From JBPCNH01 sp051001455 (GTDB taxonomy: Bacteria > Actinomycetota > CADDZG01 > WHSQ01): a stretch of 64,000 bases of DNA. Each line of letters begins with the position of its first letter. The first letter of the stretch is position 1. Below are positions 1-10,446 of this stretch, in pieces. The DNA lies in assembly GCA_051001455.1 (NCBI GenBank), contig JBPCNH010000038.1, positions 1 through 64,000 on the forward strand, in the 5' to 3' direction. The position numbers and the translations under genes are program-made. Below the pieces are notes generated by a model. The model worked only from the letters and a program-made list of their open reading frames with translations. It did not search any database and had not been told where the DNA came from.

Positions 1-463
<463 letters not shown>

Positions 464-1345
464 TAGCACATCTAGTCCTCTTGGGGAGTAATCCCCATGA
501 CAAAACCAGCTGTATCGGTGAAAGTCCTGTCACACCTTCTCGGTAAGTTGAGAGGTGATGGATAACGCCGAGGGAAGTTCGAGTTCGTGAACGGACTCAC
601 TTTCGAACAACGATCGGTCCTCGTTGGAACATTGCTCGGTGATGGGTGTCTTGCTAAGCACGGCAGATATCACCGGCTACATGTGAAGCACAAGGCAGCT
701 CATCGAGAGTTGGTCGAATTCAAATACAAGGTGTTCAGAGACTTCGTCTCGATGCCCTTGCATGGATTCAATCAGAATCTCAAGGTGGGTTGTACCCATG
801 CTTCCAGTTCGCAACGAGAACAAGTCCATGGCTTAGCGAATGGCATCCTCGCTTCTACCAGAGCAGGATGAAAGTCGTTCCTATGGACATTGTTGACCTG
901 CTTAATCCGCTAGCACTCACCGTCTGGTTCATGGACGATGGCGCAGCGGATCATGCGGGCGTGACGTTTCAGACACACAACTTCACTTCTGTGGAAGTCG
1001 TGCGGCTGAACGAAGCGTTGAAAGAGAGATTCGATCTGGCGACGACGATCAGAAGCAATAGAGGTAGAGAAGTCATCTACATCAAAGCTTCGAGCATCGG
1101 CCGTCTAGAAGAGGTGCTTGCACCTCATCTTCTAAGGGGTTTCAGCTACAAGCTGAGATCTCGGCGAACCCGAACCCCGTAGAGACTGCACGCTGGCCCC
1201 TTCTTCACCAGAGGAAGGGTGATGACACAGTCCGACCTCACTGGTAACAGTGAGAGGTCGTCAGAAATGGCGATCCGCCATGGTCGAGAGATCTCGTCTC
1301 GTGGTCAGTAGCTTGGGAAGCATTACAAGCGAAGTAACAGAGGTG
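464..1345 (+). mobile_element. Group I intron in 16S rRNA at E. coli position 788
   Basis: The 16S sequence breaks off after GGAT (463) and resumes with TAGATACCCTGG at 1346. The 882-nt insert has group I features. The last exon base is U and the last intron base is G (1345). Exon AGGAU (459-463) pairs with GUCCU (475-479), placing a G.U wobble at the splice site (P1). Intron AUCUA (470-474) pairs perfectly with the 3' exon start UAGAU (1346-1350), forming P10. Hairpins lie at 483-496 (GGGG/CCCC, P2-like) and 1234-1259 (GUAA tetraloop, P8-like). I did not fold the full P3-P7 core. Position 788 is a known site for 16S group I introns. An endonuclease gene lies inside. Confidence 0.9.
587..1182 (+). 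pseudogene. LAGLIDADG homing endonuclease gene, frameshifted
   Basis: The gene lies inside the 16S intron. The first part (587-about 790, GTG start) encodes LVGTLLGDGCLAKHGRYHRL, a first LAGLIDADG-type motif. The second part, in another frame (to 1182), encodes ALTVWFMDDGAADHAG, the second motif with its acidic residues, then a typical C-terminal tail ending FSYKL. The two halves match one protein of about 195 residues only if a -1 shift is made between about 775 and 805. No obvious slippery heptamer is present there. It may be a decayed gene, a sequencing error, or less likely programmed frameshifting. The family cleaves intronless alleles and so spreads its intron. Confidence 0.85.
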
Positions 1346-2109
<764 letters not shown>

Positions 2110-2193
2110 AGCTTGACTCCTAGTTGAAGCCACTGATCTCTAAGTCGAGGTGAAACCTCGCGGGCACACTATCCAGCGCTCAAAGAGTGAAAA

Positions 2194-2219
2194 GGCGGTC
2201 CTTCGGGGCCGCCTTTTTT
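2194..2219 (+). terminator. Rho-independent terminator after 16S rRNA
   Basis: An 8-bp stem GGCGGTCC/GGGCCGCC (one U.G pair) capped by a UUCG loop is followed by six T. It lies about 90 bases after the 16S 3' end and closes the transcript before any 23S gene. Confidence 0.9.
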
Positions 2220-2403
2220 GGCTCCTGCCGAGAATTCGTGTCTGAGAACGGCATCTCGATATCCGGAAATCCCTAAAGCAGCGTGCCCATCCGGGTTTCT
2301 TGGGCTTGACAAAGAGTCCATTCGACCTCGGAGGGGCGCGTGACGGTTGCCAGTCTCGTACGAAGAACGCTCAGGCCCAGAACCATCGGGTCGTCAAGGT
2401 CAT

Positions 2404-2442
2404 AAAGGGGCCGCGAGGCAACCCGCGGCCCCTTTCCCTTTA
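2404..2442. terminator. Terminator hairpin, probably serving the minus-strand membrane gene
   Basis: A perfect 9-bp stem GGGGCCGCG (2407-2415) with CGCGGCCCC (2424-2432) has T-rich or A-rich flanks on both sides, so it can act in either direction. It lies just beyond the stop codon of the minus-strand gene ending at 2452. The rest of the spacer 2106-2451 shows no gene. Confidence 0.7.
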
Positions 2443-2451
2443 ACGAAGTAG

Positions 2452-3096
2452 CTACGCCGTCGGTGGGGGCGTCGTGATCGGTGGCGGTGCGGCCGTCGTG
2501 GTGGTAGCGGTGTTGCCCTTCCACACCGTGTAGCCGATCCACGCCAGCGCGGCCCCGAACAGCGGGACGCCGATTAGGAAACCCCACTCGGTCGTCGTGC
2601 CGGCGTCGTCCTCGAAGAACGCTCCGGTGGCCATGTCGATGCCGATCGCGGCCACGATCGCCACCAGCATCAGGGCGGCTGCCGCCGTCGGCAGAACCTT
2701 GGCCTTGATCGTCCCGATCGCGAACAGCACGATGCCGATCGCGAATCCGAAGAAACCGATCATCCACAGGGCATCGATCACCCCTCCGCCTTCCTCGGGC
2801 GGGTCGCCGATCACTTCCCACGCGAGGTAGAAGAGCCCGAGCGCGACGACGATCGCGCCGCCGAAGCGCACCAGCAGGGCCCCCCAGCGACCCGCGGCCC
2901 CGTCGGCCGGCGCCTGGTAGGCATGGACGCCCGGGAGCCCATACACGAGCAGGGCGAAACCCAGGAGGATCCCCACCCACAGCCACTCGGCCGCGTTACT
3001 GCCCAGCGCTCCGATCGCGATCGCCAGTCCCGCGATGAATACGGCGAGGCCTGCCTTGTCGGTCCCGGCTCGCCCGGGCCCGGTCGTTGCGTCCAT
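2452..3096 (-). CDS. Small multi-pass membrane protein of unknown function
   Basis: A 214-residue protein with about six hydrophobic segments (roughly residues 15-30, 38-55, 72-92, 108-130, 135-152, 172-192) and a C-terminal tail rich in Thr, Pro and Ala. I recognise no family. The gene stands alone and diverges from the TPR gene at 3272 across a 175-bp spacer that must hold both promoters. The ATG at 3096 is preceded by AAGGGGTGA, a good ribosome binding site. Confidence 0.8.
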   Translation of the reverse strand: MDATTGPGRAGTDKAGLAVFIAGLAIAIGALGSNAAEWLWVGILLGFALLVYGLPGVHAYQAPADGAAGRWGALLVRFGGAIVVALGLFYLAWEVIGDPPEEGGGVIDALWMIGFFGFAIGIVLFAIGTIKAKVLPTAAAALMLVAIVAAIGIDMATGAFFEDDAGTTTEWGFLIGVPLFGAALAWIGYTVWKGNTATTTTAAPPPITTPPPTA

Positions 3097-3271
3097 GCTT
3101 CACCCCTTTCATCCGTTGCTACCGCGTCGACGATACGCGCCGAAAGGGTCGGAAACCCGGTTCTCAGGGCACAAATTCGCCTGAGGAGCCCCTTTTTCCA
3201 TGCGCCCTCTCTCTCTTCCGAGGCAGCTGGGTCCTGACGGTCGGCGTGCACACGGCGGGTAACGTGGGGAC

Positions 3272-4123
3272 ATGAGCGACAGAGAAAGCGGCAGGCCCAA
3301 GCGCGCCCCGCGTGGTGCCCCTGGTGGGAAGCGGAGCGGGTCCGGTGCACGCCGGGGTGGGGGCGCCGATTCCGGTAAAGGGCGACACGATCCTGGCGCC
3401 GCTAGGCGAGCAGGTGGGGGCGCACGTGGCACCGGGCGCGGTCAATCGTCCCGGCGAGAGAAGAGTGGGGCGAAGGAACCCGGCGAACCCAATGTCCACC
3501 TCTCGGATGACATCGTGCGGGAGTTGTCCGCGTCGTCGCGCCCCGGCAAGGCCGAGATCCTGGTCAAGGTTTTCGCCGATGCGGCCACCGCTCTCTCGGA
3601 CGGAAAACTCGAAGAAGCGATCGAGCTCGGGGAGCAATCGAAGCACATGGCGCTGCGGTCCTCAACGATCCGGGAGTTCCTGGGACTCGCCTACTACGCC
3701 GCGGGCCGCTGGAAAGAAGCGGCTAGAGAGCTGACCACGTTCCGTCGCATAGCGGGATCGACCGAGCAGAACCCAGTTATCGCGGACTGCTACCGCGCCA
3801 CCGGGAAGCCGGACAAAGCGCTCGAGTTCTGCGACGCGATCGACAAGGCTTCGGTGGGCGACGAGGTCTTCTATGAGGGTGAGATCGTGGCGGCCAGCGC
3901 CCTCGCCGACATGGGGAGGATCGACGAAGGGGTCGCCCGACTCGAACGATTGGATCTCGAACCGCCGGCCGCCGAGGAACATCACATCCGGGCGTGGTAC
4001 GTGATGGGTGACCTGCTCGAGCGTAAGGGCCGCTTCACTCAAGCGCGGACCTGGTTCGAGGCCGTCCTAGGGGCGCAGCCCGATCTGACCGACGCCGAGG
4101 ATCGCCTCCGGAAACTCTCCTAA
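3272..4123 (+). CDS. TPR-repeat protein with a basic disordered N-terminus
   Basis: A 283-residue protein. Residues 1-70 are a low-complexity tail of Arg, Gly, Ser and Lys that could contact nucleic acid or ribosomes. From about residue 85 onward helical pairs fit tetratricopeptide repeats, for example ALSDGKLEEAIELGEQS, YYAAGRWKEAARELTTF, CYRATGKPDKALEFC and LLERKGRFTQARTWFEAVL. TPR domains bind proteins, but the partner cannot be seen. It converges with the metallo-hydrolase gene ending at 4128, with four bases between stop codons. Confidence 0.85.
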   Translation: MSDRESGRPKRAPRGAPGGKRSGSGARRGGGADSGKGRHDPGAARRAGGGARGTGRGQSSRREKSGAKEPGEPNVHLSDDIVRELSASSRPGKAEILVKVFADAATALSDGKLEEAIELGEQSKHMALRSSTIREFLGLAYYAAGRWKEAARELTTFRRIAGSTEQNPVIADCYRATGKPDKALEFCDAIDKASVGDEVFYEGEIVAASALADMGRIDEGVARLERLDLEPPAAEEHHIRAWYVMGDLLERKGRFTQARTWFEAVLGAQPDLTDAEDRLRKLS

Positions 4124-4127
4124 GCGG

Positions 4128-5015
4128 CTACGCCTGTTCCTTCTTGTCGAAGTAACGCATGTAGCCCCACGTGTTCATCCAGTACGAAGTGGTGCGTTCC
4201 AGGCGATCCACGCCGTCCGGAGGCAGGGTCGGAAGGTCTTCCTCGACCGACGCACGCACCAGCTCCGTGGCGCTATCCAGATCCTTCGTTCGCGCCCGGG
4301 CCTGCTCGACGTACTCCGCCCATCGACGCAGTGCCTCGGCCGCGGAGTCGCACATCTCGTCGACGGGAACATCCTGAACACCGAAATGAGTGAGCGCCAA
4401 TCGTTGAGGCCGCCGTTCCCTGATCTTCTGGATCGATGCAAGCGCTTCCTCGAGATTGAACTCCGGCGGGGGAGTCGCGGGACGCGTGACGGCGATGTCG
4501 GGCAACCGCACACCCAGAGCATCACCGGTGAACATGGTGCCGGTAACGTCGTCCAGCAGAGAGTGATGATGCCGAGCGTGGCCGGGCGTCTCCACGGCCG
4601 TGAGGGTTCGCCCGCCGAGGTCGATAGTGTCTCCGTCGTCCAAGATGTGGACGCGCTCTTGCGGGATCGGGTCCATGCTGCCCCAGAGGGATTCCATCTT
4701 GTCGCCATAGATACGAGCAGCGCTGGACCACAATTTGGACGGGTCTACGAGATGCGGGGCGCCTACGCGATGGACCGCGACCTTCGCTTCGGGGAAGCGT
4801 CGCGCCAAGGCTCCGGCACCCCCGGCGTGGTCTAGGTGGATGTGGGTGACAACGATCCAGTCGAGCCGGTCGACTCCTCGAGTAGCGAGACCTTCCATGA
4901 CCGCGTCGATCGAGGTGCGAGGCCCGGCCTCGACCAGTGCAGTAGCTCGGCCTTCGACGAGGAAGACGGCCGTGACGCCGGGAGCTCCGTGCATCAGGGC
5001 ATCGATGGTATCCAC
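4128..5015 (-). CDS. Metallo-beta-lactamase-fold hydrolase
   Basis: About 295 residues. The metal-binding motif THIHLDHAGG lies near residue 57. Further ligands are in TPGHARHHHSL, FTGDALG and LTHFG, the order seen in glyoxalase II-type hydrolases, followed by a C-terminal helical domain. The substrate cannot be told. The start is uncertain. The open frame runs far upstream but overlaps the divergent kinase gene, so translation probably begins at GTG 5015, at the rare codon ATT 5021, or at ATG 4994. Confidence 0.85.
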   Translation of the reverse strand: MDTIDALMHGAPGVTAVFLVEGRATALVEAGPRTSIDAVMEGLATRGVDRLDWIVVTHIHLDHAGGAGALARRFPEAKVAVHRVGAPHLVDPSKLWSSAARIYGDKMESLWGSMDPIPQERVHILDDGDTIDLGGRTLTAVETPGHARHHHSLLDDVTGTMFTGDALGVRLPDIAVTRPATPPPEFNLEEALASIQKIRERRPQRLALTHFGVQDVPVDEMCDSAAEALRRWAEYVEQARARTKDLDSATELVRASVEEDLPTLPPDGVDRLERTTSYWMNTWGYMRYFDKKEQA

Positions 5016-5111
5016 TTCAATAACCCGCTTTCTGAGTGTCTTCGGCCGGCGGAACGAGGCTAGCAGGGGAGGTGTCGGAGCGCGCTCTCGGGACGATAGC
5101 TTGTGGCGGTG

Positions 5112-6029
5112 ATGGCGACTCCGAAGAAGAGATCGATCGTGGTGATCGCCAATCGCTATGCGGGGCGCTCGTCGGAATCGGCCCGCCAGGAAGTCATTGC
5201 GGACCTTGCCGATCGGTTCGATCCCGAGGTCGTCTGGACCGCAGGCAGAGACACCGGCACGGCGATCGCAGAGCAGGCATGCGACGCAGGGGCGGAGCTC
5301 GTGGTCGCCTATGGAGGCGACGGGCACGTCAATGAGGTGGTCAATGCTCTTGCCGGCACCGATGTTCCGCTGGGCATCATCCCGGGCGGAACCATGAACG
5401 TCTTCGCCAGGGCATTGGGGATACCCGGCAACGCGAGGGCGGCGGTGGAGCATCTGGTGAGCATCCGACGCCGGCCATCCCGGCGCGTGAACCTCGGCAA
5501 GATGGATGACCGCTTCTTCACCTTCTCGGCGGGGTGCGGCTTCGATGCCGAGGCTGCCGAGCTGGTCGAGAGCCACCTCGAAGGCAAGCGGAGGCTGGGG
5601 GAGCCCTTCTTCTATTGGAGCGCGCTTCGGGTCCTGGCAGGGTCATACCGCCATCGCAGCCCGACGATGACGATCGACGGAGCCTTCGGTAGCGTTCCGG
5701 TCTCGATGGCGATCGCCTGCAACGCGGGGCCCTATGCCTATCTCTTCGGCCGCCCCATCCGCCTGACGCCCGAGGTCGAGCTCGAAGGTGGACTGGATCT
5801 GTTCGCTCTGCGCAGGATGCGTCTCGAGGCGCTGCCGTGGTACGCGTGGGGTTCGGCCGTAAGCGGCGACATGTCCGGTCATCCCGACGCCTTCACCGTT
5901 CACGAAGCAGGGGAGTTCACGATCACTTCCTCTAAGTCTTTCCACCGACATGTAGATGGAGAGCCTCTGCCCACCGCGACGAAAACCTCTTTCTCGCTCC
6001 ATCGAAACGCGCTAAGCGTTCTAGCATGA
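5112..6029 (+). CDS. Diacylglycerol kinase family lipid kinase
   Basis: About 305 residues of the DagK/YegS/BmrU type. The nucleotide-binding signature YGGDGHVNEVVNAL lies near residue 67 and GGTMNVFARALG near 90, with a C-terminal beta-sandwich ending HVDGEPLP. Enzymes of this fold phosphorylate diacylglycerol, sphingoid bases or related lipids at the membrane face. The exact substrate is not visible. ATG 5112 is used here, though GTG 5103 and 5109 are in frame. The stop overlaps the next start by four bases (ATGA), indicating translational coupling. Confidence 0.88.
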   Translation: MATPKKRSIVVIANRYAGRSSESARQEVIADLADRFDPEVVWTAGRDTGTAIAEQACDAGAELVVAYGGDGHVNEVVNALAGTDVPLGIIPGGTMNVFARALGIPGNARAAVEHLVSIRRRPSRRVNLGKMDDRFFTFSAGCGFDAEAAELVESHLEGKRRLGEPFFYWSALRVLAGSYRHRSPTMTIDGAFGSVPVSMAIACNAGPYAYLFGRPIRLTPEVELEGGLDLFALRRMRLEALPWYAWGSAVSGDMSGHPDAFTVHEAGEFTITSSKSFHRHVDGEPLPTATKTSFSLHRNALSVLA

Positions 6030-6544
6030 GCGTACTGCTGGTTGGGCTCGACGACGAGCTGGCCCTCGTTACGGCGCGCCGGCTACTCGCTCAGCAGGAC
6101 GAGGTACGGGCAATCGTTACCGAGGAGAAGTCCGCGACCGCGCTCCGAGAGACGGGAGTTCACGTAGCGCGCGGAAAAGAAGTGGATGACCCGGATCTCA
6201 TCGAGCGCGCCTGCCAGAACGTGCGCACCCTGGTGCTGGGCTCTTTGCCCCCGGAAGCCATCATCTACGTGCTCCAAGGCGCCTCCCTGGCGGGTGTCGG
6301 GCGCATCATCTACGTGGCCGTCCCTCGTGACGACGGCATCGACACGGTCGTCTCGGGTTCCCCTGAGTACGTCATCCTGAGGATCCCGTCCGGGGGCTTG
6401 TTCCGGAGAGAAACCTTCGACGCCGCCCTAGTGGCTGAAGCTATCGACGCTGCCGATGATCTGGACGGGACGATCCGGCTCGACCTGGACCTCTCGACCG
6501 AAACCGCATGGGCCGCGCTGAGTCTCGACGCGCCGAAACGTTGA
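6026..6544 (+). CDS. Rossmann-fold NAD(P)-binding protein
   Basis: A 172-residue protein beginning MSVLLVGLDDELALVTARRL, which looks like a beta-alpha-beta dinucleotide fold of the NmrA/TrkA-N kind, though the usual GxGxxG is replaced by GLDDEL. It lacks a clear catalytic domain and may be a sensor or a degenerate short-chain dehydrogenase. It is coupled to the lipid kinase by a 4-base overlap and converges on livF three bases later. Confidence 0.65.
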   Translation: MSVLLVGLDDELALVTARRLLAQQDEVRAIVTEEKSATALRETGVHVARGKEVDDPDLIERACQNVRTLVLGSLPPEAIIYVLQGASLAGVGRIIYVAVPRDDGIDTVVSGSPEYVILRIPSGGLFRRETFDAALVAEAIDAADDLDGTIRLDLDLSTETAWAALSLDAPKR

Positions 6545-6546
6545 GG

Positions 6547-7263
6547 TTACGCGGGAGCGCCGAGGTAGGCCTCACGCAGGCCTGCGTCGTCGAGGAGGTC
6601 GTCACCGGAGCTCTCCTGGACGATGGTGCCCTTCTCCATGACCAATGCACGGTCCGCGATGTTGAGGACGCCGGCGTTCTGTTCGACCATCAGAACGGTG
6701 GTGCCGTCTTGGTTGATGCGGTTGACGACCGAGAAGACCGTCTGGGTCAGCTTCGGCGACAGCCCGAGTGAGGACTCGTCGATGAGCAGCAGTTTGGGGC
6801 GCGCCATCAGACCACGGGCGATGGCAAGCATCTGCTGCTCTCCGCCGGATAACGTGCCGGCCACCTGGCTCCATCGTTCGCGCAGGCGAGGAAAATATTC
6901 AACGGCCTGATCCACTATGGCTTTCGTTCGTTCCTTATCGCGCCGGTAAGGCCACGATCCCATCCTCAGGTTCTGGGCAACCGTGAACTGCGGGAAAACG
7001 TGCCGCCCTTCCGGAACGAGCACGATGCCATCGGCGACCAGCTGGCGAGGATCCACCCCGGCGGTCTCCTTGCCGTCGAAGATGATGCTCCCGCCCCACG
7101 GTTTCAGCATCCCGGACAAGCAGAGGACGGTGGTGGTCTTTCCAGCGCCGTTCAAGCCGAGCAGCACGGCGGTTTCCCCTTCTTCCACACTGAACGAGAT
7201 CCCCCCCAGCACGGGCAGCGAGCCGTAGCCGGCCGTCAGCTCCCTCACCTCAAGAAGTGACAT
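6547..7263 (-). CDS. livF: Branched-chain amino-acid ABC transporter ATPase LivF
   Basis: A 238-residue ABC ATPase with Walker A GLNGAGKTT, signature LSGGEQQML, Walker B LLLIDESSLGLSP and the LivF-type switch region VLMVEQN. It hydrolyses ATP to drive import of branched-chain amino acids or related solutes with LivG, LivM and LivH. It is the last gene of a minus-strand operon and overlaps livG by 14 bases. Confidence 0.93.
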   Translation of the reverse strand: MSLLEVRELTAGYGSLPVLGGISFSVEEGETAVLLGLNGAGKTTTVLCLSGMLKPWGGSIIFDGKETAGVDPRQLVADGIVLVPEGRHVFPQFTVAQNLRMGSWPYRRDKERTKAIVDQAVEYFPRLRERWSQVAGTLSGGEQQMLAIARGLMARPKLLLIDESSLGLSPKLTQTVFSVVNRINQDGTTVLMVEQNAGVLNIADRALVMEKGTIVQESSGDDLLDDAGLREAYLGAPA

Positions 7264-8062
7264 CTGCGTCCTCCTGGTCCTCGTGCGTGACCTCCCCGGC
7301 GATCTCTCCGCCTAGATACGCAGCAACAACTTCTGGGTGCGATTTCACTTCTGCGGGCTTGCCTTCGGTGAGGACCTTTCCGAAGTTGAGGCAGTAGACG
7401 TAGTCGCAGACTTCGGTGACCAGGGGCACGTGATGCTCGATCATCAGCACGGTCAGGTTGAGTGTCTGACGAAGTTTAAGAAGCCTCTGACCGAAATCAT
7501 GAGCTTCGTCGGGGCCCATACCCGAAGAAGGCTCGTCGAGCAGGATCACGTCCGGATCCGTCGCGAGGACCGTGCCGATCTCCAGCAGCTTCAAAGTCCC
7601 GTAGGGGAGGCCGTCCAAACGGCTGTGTGCCAGGTGTGCGAGGTCGAGGAAGTCCAGTACCTCCATGGCGTTGGCTTTCAACTTGCGTTCCTCGAAGAAG
7701 GTCTGGGGAAAACCGAAGATGGCGCTCATGGCGCCGTAGTTGATGCGGGTGTGTTGAGCGACTAGGAAATTCTCGAGAACCGTTAGCCCTCGAACCAGGC
7801 CGATGTTCTGCCACGTCCGGCCTATGTGCAAAGCAACCCGCCGGTGAGTCGGAAGGAGCGAGATGTCCTGCCCGCGGTAGGTCACGGTGCCGGTGTTGGG
7901 CTGATAGAGGCCCATCGCACAGTTGAATAGGGTCGTCTTGCCTGCCCCGTTGGGGCCGATCAATCCGACGATCTCCCACTCGGGAACGTCGATGTTGACG
8001 CCGTCGAGGGCCACCAGTCCTCCGAAGCGGATCCCCATGTCGCGGATCTCCAGAACCGCCAT
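7250..8062 (-). CDS. livG: Branched-chain amino-acid ABC transporter ATPase LivG
   Basis: A 270-residue ATPase with Walker A GPNGAGKTTL, the LivG-style signature region LPYGTLKLLEIG (divergent from LSGGQ), Walker B VILLDEPSSGMGPDE and IEHH switch. It pairs with LivF. The C-terminus carries an acidic tail. It follows livM with no gap, and its 3' end overlaps livF. Confidence 0.92.
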   Translation of the reverse strand: MAVLEIRDMGIRFGGLVALDGVNIDVPEWEIVGLIGPNGAGKTTLFNCAMGLYQPNTGTVTYRGQDISLLPTHRRVALHIGRTWQNIGLVRGLTVLENFLVAQHTRINYGAMSAIFGFPQTFFEERKLKANAMEVLDFLDLAHLAHSRLDGLPYGTLKLLEIGTVLATDPDVILLDEPSSGMGPDEAHDFGQRLLKLRQTLNLTVLMIEHHVPLVTEVCDYVYCLNFGKVLTEGKPAEVKSHPEVVAAYLGGEIAGEVTHEDQEDADVTS

Positions 8063-9379
8063 CTAGCGCTCCTCCTCGACGGCGGCGGGCAACTCACCGG
8101 TGGCGCCGTCGTCGTCGGTGGCGGTGTCGTCTCCGTCCTCTGTGGTCGAGGCCGGCCGCACCGTCACCCCCGAGGGTTCCACGCGAGCTTCGGATGACTC
8201 GGGGGAATCACTACCCGGCTTCTTTCGCCTCAGCTTGCCGGCGAGGCCGTGGCCTCCCTTGTGTGACTTCTGCTTCCCCTCGGGATGCATCGTGAACTTG
8301 TTCCCGGACAACCAACGGGTTATGGGGGATATCTGCTCGGCGATCCCCCCCGGGAAAGAGATGATCGTCAACAGCGCCAAAGCCGGTCCGATCATCAGGG
8401 TCAGCTCTTCGGGGTCCCGACCGAGTGTGTCCTCGATGAAATGGGCGAGCGGCGCGAAAACCGTAAGCAGGAACGGGAACAGCGCGAAGAACGCCGAACC
8501 GATGACCACACCGGTGCGGTTGCCCAACCCGCCTACTACGACCATCAGTACCCACAACAGCGCGATCGTGAAAGTGAAGTCGACGGCGACGACGATCTCG
8601 CGCCGGTGGGCGAACAACGCGCCGGCAAGTCCTGCGATGGCACCGGATAGACAGAACGCCAAGACCTTGTACATCGTCACGTTCACCGCATAGGTAGCCG
8701 CTACGGCCTCCGATTCCTTGACGGCGAGGATCGCTCGTCCGACCTTCGACTTCAGCAATCGCCAGTCGATGAAAAGGATGACTGCAAGCAGGAGCAGACA
8801 AAGAGTCATGTATCGATGGTCACTCGCGAACGCAGCCGGCCGGGGAGCAGGCATACCGGCGCCGCCACGGGTCAAGAATGGGATCTCGAAGATGGCGTTC
8901 ACGGCCACGAATCCGTACGTAAGCGTGATCAGGGCCAGATAAAGGCCCTTGATACGCAGGGCGATCAGTCCCAGCACACCGGCGGAGATGATCCCGCTCA
9001 ATGTCGCAAGCATGAAGCCGGTTGCGAAGGCCCCCATCGTGGTCTGGACGCATCCGGCTTCCGGGCTGCACCCGGCGCGCTCGGTCACGTAATAGGCGGA
9101 CATGAACGCACCCAGACCTACGAAAGCGTGGTGCCCGAGGGACACCTGCCCGGTGTAGCCGAGGACGATATTCAAGGAGAGGCCGATGATGGCGTAGGTA
9201 GCGGCAAGCGCCACCCGGTCCGCCCAGAAGTCGGCTAGTCCTGCGAGGAGAACGGTGAGGCCTAGCGCCAGGGTGGCGATGACCCCCAGGCGGACCGCCC
9301 AGCCGCGGGCATCGGGCCGCCACCGATCGGGCGCGCCGGTTACGGCGGGAGCCTCGATGGTCGGAGCAGCCGTACTCAC
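8063..9379 (-). CDS. livM: Branched-chain amino-acid ABC permease LivM, extended C-terminus
   Basis: A 438-residue permease. The central 300 residues carry about ten hydrophobic helices and the LivM signature region SLNIVLGYTGQVSLGHHAF. The last 80 residues form a hydrophilic cytoplasmic tail rich in Lys, then Asp, Glu, Ser and Thr, which the family usually lacks. The gene overlaps livH by four bases. The tail may be a regulatory or disordered extension, function unknown. Confidence 0.9.
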   Translation of the reverse strand: MSTAAPTIEAPAVTGAPDRWRPDARGWAVRLGVIATLALGLTVLLAGLADFWADRVALAATYAIIGLSLNIVLGYTGQVSLGHHAFVGLGAFMSAYYVTERAGCSPEAGCVQTTMGAFATGFMLATLSGIISAGVLGLIALRIKGLYLALITLTYGFVAVNAIFEIPFLTRGGAGMPAPRPAAFASDHRYMTLCLLLLAVILFIDWRLLKSKVGRAILAVKESEAVAATYAVNVTMYKVLAFCLSGAIAGLAGALFAHRREIVVAVDFTFTIALLWVLMVVVGGLGNRTGVVIGSAFFALFPFLLTVFAPLAHFIEDTLGRDPEELTLMIGPALALLTIISFPGGIAEQISPITRWLSGNKFTMHPEGKQKSHKGGHGLAGKLRRKKPGSDSPESSEARVEPSGVTVRPASTTEDGDDTATDDDGATGELPAAVEEER

Positions 9380-10404
9380 GTCTCCCTCCCGAGGAGCCCC
9401 GAGGGACGTGCGAGTAGAACTACCAGGAGAACGAGGAAGATCGTGACCTGCTCAACGCCGGGGATGATCTCTTGCAACGTCCGGGTCACATCGGCGTTCG
9501 TCGCTGCGTCGAAGCTTGTAACGGTGAAGTGTCCGCCGGCCCACAGTCCCACGGCTTGGACGACGCCGATCACTACGCCGCCCACGAAAGCTCCGGGCAA
9601 ACTCGTCATCCCGCCTAGCACCGCTGCGGTGAAAGCCGGTATCAGGATGTTGGACGTCATCACCGCCGGTACCAAGGCACCGGTGAGCGGGACGTAAAGG
9701 ATGCCGGCGATCGCTCCGAGAACCGCCGCGGCCCCCCAGATGAACCTCGACATCCGCTCGACGCCGATGCCGACGACGCGCGTCGCGAAGGCATCCTGAG
9801 AGGTGGCGAGAACGGCCAAGCCGAGATCCGTGCGGGAGAAGAAATAAGCCAGCAACCCGCCCAAGGCGATGAGAACCCCGAGGGCGACAAGCCGCTGCGG
9901 CTCGATGATCAGCCCGAAGAGATCGATACCTCGAGGATTACCGGCGGCGTCGAGCCCCTCGATCATCGGGGCCATCGACCGTGGCTCGGCCTTGAAGAAG
10001 ATGATCTGGAATCCGATCGCCAGGAGCGCGAACGCGATGGTCGCGACGAGGAGGCTGATGCGGGGGGAGTTCATCAGAGGCCGGACGACCACCCTCTCGA
10101 AGGCAAGCCCGACCAACAGCGCCACCAGGATGGCGGCTATGACTGCAACGAAGTAAGGGAGATTGCGATTCAGGGCAAACACCACGATGAACGCTGCCAA
10201 GGTGCCGAATTCGCCCTGGGCGAAGTTGAAGACTCGGGTTCCCTTGTAGACGAGAACGAGGCCGAGAGCTACTAATCCGAACACAGCCCCGTTCACGATG
10301 CCTAGCACCACGAAGGGGTTGGGGCCGTTCTCTACGCCGTTGCCGAGGATCAGCAATAGGGCCAGGGCGGCAGCGAGTATCCCGGAGACGATCCCTGTTC
10401 TCAT
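9376..10404 (-). CDS. livH: Branched-chain amino-acid ABC permease LivH
   Basis: A 342-residue inner-membrane permease, with the typical LivH segment VLVYKGTRVFNFAQGEFGTL near residue 55 and about eight membrane helices. It forms the channel with LivM. The ATG at 10404 lies 43 bases after the binding-protein gene. One transcript for the whole cluster is likely. Confidence 0.92.
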   Translation of the reverse strand: MRTGIVSGILAAALALLLILGNGVENGPNPFVVLGIVNGAVFGLVALGLVLVYKGTRVFNFAQGEFGTLAAFIVVFALNRNLPYFVAVIAAILVALLVGLAFERVVVRPLMNSPRISLLVATIAFALLAIGFQIIFFKAEPRSMAPMIEGLDAAGNPRGIDLFGLIIEPQRLVALGVLIALGGLLAYFFSRTDLGLAVLATSQDAFATRVVGIGVERMSRFIWGAAAVLGAIAGILYVPLTGALVPAVMTSNILIPAFTAAVLGGMTSLPGAFVGGVVIGVVQAVGLWAGGHFTVTSFDAATNADVTRTLQEIIPGVEQVTIFLVLLVVLLARPSGLLGRET

Positions 10405-10446
10405 AAGTGGTCAGAAGGTAACCCAAGCGGAGCAACCGCTCGTCAT

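Noticed and set aside
2273..2986. A 237-codon minus-strand open frame over the membrane gene
   Set aside because: It is an Arg/Gly-rich shadow of the hydrophobic protein in another frame.
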